Source of the DNA: Phycisphaerales bacterium
Lineage (GTDB): Bacteria > Planctomycetota > Phycisphaerae > Phycisphaerales > UBA1924
Direction of reading: 5' to 3'
DNA: 17,265 nt
Assembly (NCBI GenBank): GCA_029212425.1
Contig: JARGNC010000037.1
Coordinates: 1-17,265 of the forward strand
Shown here: positions 14,317-17,265 of the stretch, in pieces
Layout: each line of letters starts with the position of its first letter
How positions within the stretch are numbered: the first letter of the stretch is position 1
Notes under the pieces: generated by a model
What the model saw: the letters and a program-made list of their open reading frames with translations, nothing else
What the model was told of the DNA's origin: nothing
The model's database searches: none
Program-made: the position numbers and the translations under genes

Positions 14317-15654
14317 ATGACCGAAGCGTCGTCCAATACCGGTTCGGAGAATCACCCTCGCGAGGGATCAGGTCTTGCAATCGCATCCGGATTGTCAACG
14401 CTCCCCGATCCTGTTGATGCTGCAAGTCAAGCCGCGAGCTTGGTCAAGGAATCGATCGCGAGTTCTGCGGATCTGGTCATCGGATTTATCACGCCTCCCT
14501 TTGCTCAGCGTGTCGGAATGATCGCGGATGTCATTCGCGATCAGCTCTCTCCAAAGCACCTGCTGCTTATTTCTGCGTCCGGGATCATGTCCGGCGACCA
14601 CGAGATCCTTGGTCGTCCAGCAATTTCGCTGATGGGGATGTCGCTTCCAGGTGTTCAAATGCACCCCTATGTGTTCGACGCAACGCTCGGCACGATGGAT
14701 CCGCTCGAGCGTGCAGAGAAAGTCAGCCGAGCGATCGGATCGTCCGAAACGATGGCTGCTTCCTTCTTCTTTGCCGATCCGTTCTCTGTGCCACTTGTCA
14801 ATCTGGTTCCCGCGTTGTCCGCATCTCGAGTGCAGTACACAGATCAGCACAAGCACACACACCGAATAGGGACCATTCTGGGAGGGATGGCATCCGCCGC
14901 GACCGAACCTGGGGGGAACACGCTGTTTCTCGATGGTCAAATCCGAAACTTCGGCGCGATCGGAATCACGCTTTCTGGAAATTTGCAGGTCGATACGCTT
15001 GTGTCGCAGGGGTGCAGGCCAATCGGCACTCCGATGGTGGTCACCAAAGCGCGTGGGAACCTGATCCTTGAGCTTTCCGGGATGCCCGCGATTGAAGCGA
15101 TCCGTGAGTCGTTGCAAGGGATCGGGGACGATGATCGGGAACTGCTTGACCAAGGTCTTTTGATAGGCCGTGTAATCAATGAACAGCGATCCCGATTCGG
15201 TCGAGGGGACTTCCTCATCCGGAACATCATGGGTGGCGACGAAGAATCCGGAGCAGTCGCAATCGCGGATATTGTCCAAGCTGGACAGACCATCCAGCCT
15301 CACCTTCATGACGAGCGGACGGCACGCGAGGACCTGTCGCTGCTCCTCGATGGTCAGCGTCTGTATGATCGTCCCGCTGGCGCGATGGTGATTTCTTGCA
15401 CAGGGCGCACGCAGGAGTTCTTTGGTCAACCTGCGCATGATGCGCGTGCGATTCGTCATGCGTTTGATCCGCCGATTGATGGCGCGAAGCTTGCCAAAGC
15501 GGGTAGGGAGCTCAACGCGCCGGATCAAGGAATCCCGCTCGCGGGGATGTTCGCTGCTGGGGAGATCGGTCCGGTCGGAGAAACGATCTTCCAGCACGGC
15601 CACACCGTCGTCGCGGCGATGTTCCGTGAACCAGAACAGATGGATATCCGCTAA
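14317..15654 (+). CDS. FIST domain protein (FIST_N and FIST_C), stand-alone
   Basis: Protein of 445 residues with both halves of the FIST sensory module (F-box and intracellular signal transduction), thought to bind small ligands such as amino acids. FIST_N covers roughly residues 45-230 (SSADLVIGFITPPFAQ, then LLISASGIMSGDHEI and NTLFLDGQIRNFGAIGITLSG). FIST_C covers roughly 235-435 (GCRPIGTPMVVTKARGNLILELSG, FLIRNIMGGDEESGAVAIAD, ISCTGRTQEFFGQPAHDA and MFAAGEIGPVGETIFQHGHTVVAAMF, the hallmark end). There is no signal peptide or membrane segment, and no fused kinase, GGDEF or methyl-accepting domain, so any partner is separate. The ATG has AAGGA 4 bases upstream. It lies 27 bases after the SH3-domain gene and 39 bases before the thioredoxin-domain gene. 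Confidence 0.88.
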   Translation: MTEASSNTGSENHPREGSGLAIASGLSTLPDPVDAASQAASLVKESIASSADLVIGFITPPFAQRVGMIADVIRDQLSPKHLLLISASGIMSGDHEILGRPAISLMGMSLPGVQMHPYVFDATLGTMDPLERAEKVSRAIGSSETMAASFFFADPFSVPLVNLVPALSASRVQYTDQHKHTHRIGTILGGMASAATEPGGNTLFLDGQIRNFGAIGITLSGNLQVDTLVSQGCRPIGTPMVVTKARGNLILELSGMPAIEAIRESLQGIGDDDRELLDQGLLIGRVINEQRSRFGRGDFLIRNIMGGDEESGAVAIADIVQAGQTIQPHLHDERTAREDLSLLLDGQRLYDRPAGAMVISCTGRTQEFFGQPAHDARAIRHAFDPPIDGAKLAKAGRELNAPDQGIPLAGMFAAGEIGPVGETIFQHGHTVVAAMFREPEQMDIR

Positions 15655-15682
15655 GAACAGTCCACTTCCATCGTGTGCTCCC

Positions 15683-15688
15683 TAGACT
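15683..15688 (+). promoter_or_regulatory. -10-like TAGACT box before yyaL-like gene
   Basis: TAGACT (4 of 6) lies 5 bases before the ATG at 15694 in a 39-base gap that holds no Shine-Dalgarno sequence. No -35 is recognisable. The spacing equals that seen at the yitT-like and Rossmann-fold genes. Confidence 0.3.
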
Positions 15689-15693
15689 CGGAT

Positions 15694-17265
15694 ATGGAAC
15701 CAACGAGCACAACCAACGCCGCGAAATACACCAACGAACTCGTCAACTCGACTTCGCCGTACCTGCTTCAGCACGCGCACAATCCGGTCAACTGGAGGAT
15801 GTGGTCCGACGAAGCGTTCCAAGAAGCGATCGATCGGGATGTGCCTGTGTTCCTTTCAATCGGATACTCGACCTGCTACTGGTGCCATGTGATGGAGCGG
15901 GAGTCGTTTGAGAATGAGTCGATCGCGTCGCTGATGAACGAGAAGTTCGTATGCATCAAGCTCGATCGCGAGGAGCATCCCGAGATCGACGAGATCTACA
16001 TGGCATCAACGACCATCATGACCGGTTCAGGGGGTTGGCCGATGTCCGTGTTCCTTGAACCGACACAGCGCCGACCGTTCTGGTGCGGGACTTACTTCCC
16101 ACCTGAACCAATGTACGGCAGGCCATCATTCCCACAGATCCTCGAATCACTTTCCGATGCGTACACAAACAAGCACGACGAAGTGATCGAACAAAGCCAA
16201 GCTCTTGCGAGCGCGGTTAATGAACAGATCGCGACGGATCAAGAGCCCGTTCCGGTCGGGATCAAGCACATCCAAGCCGCGGTGTCGGGGTTGCTCAGCA
16301 GATTTGACCGCATCAACGGCGGATTCGGTGGCGCACCCAAGTTCCCGCAGCCGGTGTTCCTCGAACTGCTGCTCGATGCAAGGCCGTTGGTTGACGCGGA
16401 CACGAAAGCCGCGATTGATCAGAGTGTGAAGATGACGCTCGATCGGATGGGGATCGGCGGGATTTTCGACCAAGCCGGGGGCGGGTTCCATCGCTACGCG
16501 ACCGATGAGATCTGGTTGGTGCCGCACTTTGAGAAGATGCTCTACGACAACGGGCAGCTGTTGCATTTGTACGCACGCGCCGCGGAAGTTTACGACGATG
16601 CGTTCTACAAACAAATAGCGAAACGCACAGCGGACTATGTCTTGCGAGAGATGTGCGATCCAAAGACCGATGCGGGAACCACTGGTTTTTACAGTGCACA
16701 AGACGCTGAAGTAAATCACCGCGAGGGTCAGAACTACCTCTGGACACCAGATCAGATCCGCGATGCAATCGGGAACGGGGAAGACGCGGAGTTTGTCATC
16801 CGCGTGTATGGGCTCGATGCGGGAACCAACTTCCAAGACCCACACCATCCAAACGAACCAGCAAGCAATGTGCTGCGACTGGACAAGCGCCCAGACCTGA
16901 TCGCGGCTGAGCTCGGGATGACCACCGAAGCGTTCCACGCGAAGCTCGATCCGCTGAACGATCAACTCCTCAAAGCTCGCTCGCTCCGGGATCAACCAGG
17001 GACTGATGACAAAGTCATCTGCGCTTGGAACGCAATGATGATTTCTGGATTGGTCAAAGCGGGTGTCGTGCTCGACAATCGGGAGTATCTCGAAGCGGCG
17101 CGGCACGGCATCGACTTTGTGCTCGACACGATGAAAACCGCAGATGGTGATCTGGCGCGTTCACGCAGAGAACACAAGAGCGAAATCCCAGCAGGACTCG
17201 AAGATCACGCGCTGATGATCGGCGCGATCATGGATCTCGCGATTGCGGAAAACGACGACACGGTC
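15694..17265 (+). CDS. Thioredoxin-domain protein of the YyaL/DUF255 family, 3' end cut off by window edge
   Basis: The first 524 codons are present; the family is usually near 650-700 residues, so the end lies beyond the window. The N-terminal DUF255/thioredoxin-like domain shows NSTSPYLLQHAHNPVNW (18-34), IGYSTCYWCHVMERESF with redox-type Cys61 and Cys64, and GGWPMSVFLEP. The following alpha/alpha-barrel region, like N-acyl-glucosamine epimerases, shows FGGAPKFPQP, GGGFHRYATDEIWLVPHFEKMLYDNGQL, FYSAQDAE, and DDKVICAWNAMMISGL. The family is conserved from bacteria to man (SPATA20) but its reaction is not settled. The ATG at 15694 is the only start close to the conserved NSTSPYLLQHA opening; there is no ribosome site, and a -10-like box ends 5 bases upstream, so it may have its own leaderless transcript. 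Confidence 0.93.
   Translation, partial: MEPTSTTNAAKYTNELVNSTSPYLLQHAHNPVNWRMWSDEAFQEAIDRDVPVFLSIGYSTCYWCHVMERESFENESIASLMNEKFVCIKLDREEHPEIDEIYMASTTIMTGSGGWPMSVFLEPTQRRPFWCGTYFPPEPMYGRPSFPQILESLSDAYTNKHDEVIEQSQALASAVNEQIATDQEPVPVGIKHIQAAVSGLLSRFDRINGGFGGAPKFPQPVFLELLLDARPLVDADTKAAIDQSVKMTLDRMGIGGIFDQAGGGFHRYATDEIWLVPHFEKMLYDNGQLLHLYARAAEVYDDAFYKQIAKRTADYVLREMCDPKTDAGTTGFYSAQDAEVNHREGQNYLWTPDQIRDAIGNGEDAEFVIRVYGLDAGTNFQDPHHPNEPASNVLRLDKRPDLIAAELGMTTEAFHAKLDPLNDQLLKARSLRDQPGTDDKVICAWNAMMISGLVKAGVVLDNREYLEAARHGIDFVLDTMKTADGDLARSRREHKSEIPAGLEDHALMIGAIMDLAIAENDDTV

Noticed and set aside
14395..15603. Open frame of 402 codons opposite the FIST gene
   Set aside because: Antisense to a clearly recognised protein; composition is Arg/Asp/His-rich with no domain, consistent with a mirror of codon bias.
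16147..17106. Open frame of 319 codons opposite the yyaL-like gene
   Set aside because: Antisense shadow of a conserved gene; no ribosome site and no recognisable motif.

Overview
The window looks like chromosomal core sequence from a diderm bacterium with moderately high GC (judged by eye, not counted). The best guess is a planctomycete of the Phycisphaerae type; this is inferred from overall protein style and the gene mix, not from a marker gene. Signs of an outer membrane are a TolC-family lipoprotein and a DUF481-type barrel protein with a terminal Phe. A futalosine-route menaquinone gene and a long-form isocitrate dehydrogenase also fit a respiring marine-type bacterium. I see no rRNA, tRNA, CRISPR array, insertion sequence, integrase or phage gene, and no stretch over 300 bases without a gene.

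Layout. (1) 2-1727, plus strand: the nearly complete end of mqnE, overlapped by a small membrane protein. (2) 1698-3579, minus strand: a YitT-family membrane protein and a DUF481-like outer-membrane barrel protein. (3) 3706-5434, plus strand: two overlapping genes for related membrane proteins, each with an N-terminal zinc ribbon, ending at a bidirectional terminator. (4) 5481-7394, minus strand: dnaK, preceded by a textbook sigma-54-type promoter. (5) 7591-8154, plus strand: a small Rossmann-fold protein diverging from dnaK. (6) 8170-12653, minus strand: tolC-like gene, then sua5/tsaC (overlapping), then icd. (7) 12775-17265, plus strand: a secreted protein with SH3-like domains, a FIST-domain protein and the first 524 codons of a YyaL-type thioredoxin-domain protein, closely spaced.

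Most genes are housekeeping: menaquinone synthesis, chaperone, TCA cycle, tRNA t6A modification and export. The most interesting signals are regulatory. Several genes without a Shine-Dalgarno sequence carry a -10-like TANNNT box only 5-7 bases before the start codon, as expected for leaderless mRNAs. dnaK appears to be driven by sigma-54, and a perfect 15-bp palindrome sits where it could serve either divergent gene. The isocitrate dehydrogenase carries the NAD-type residues Asp-Ile-Ala where NADP enzymes have Lys-Tyr-Val. MqnE has an internal insertion of about 50 residues. I found no clearly new defence or mobile system here.
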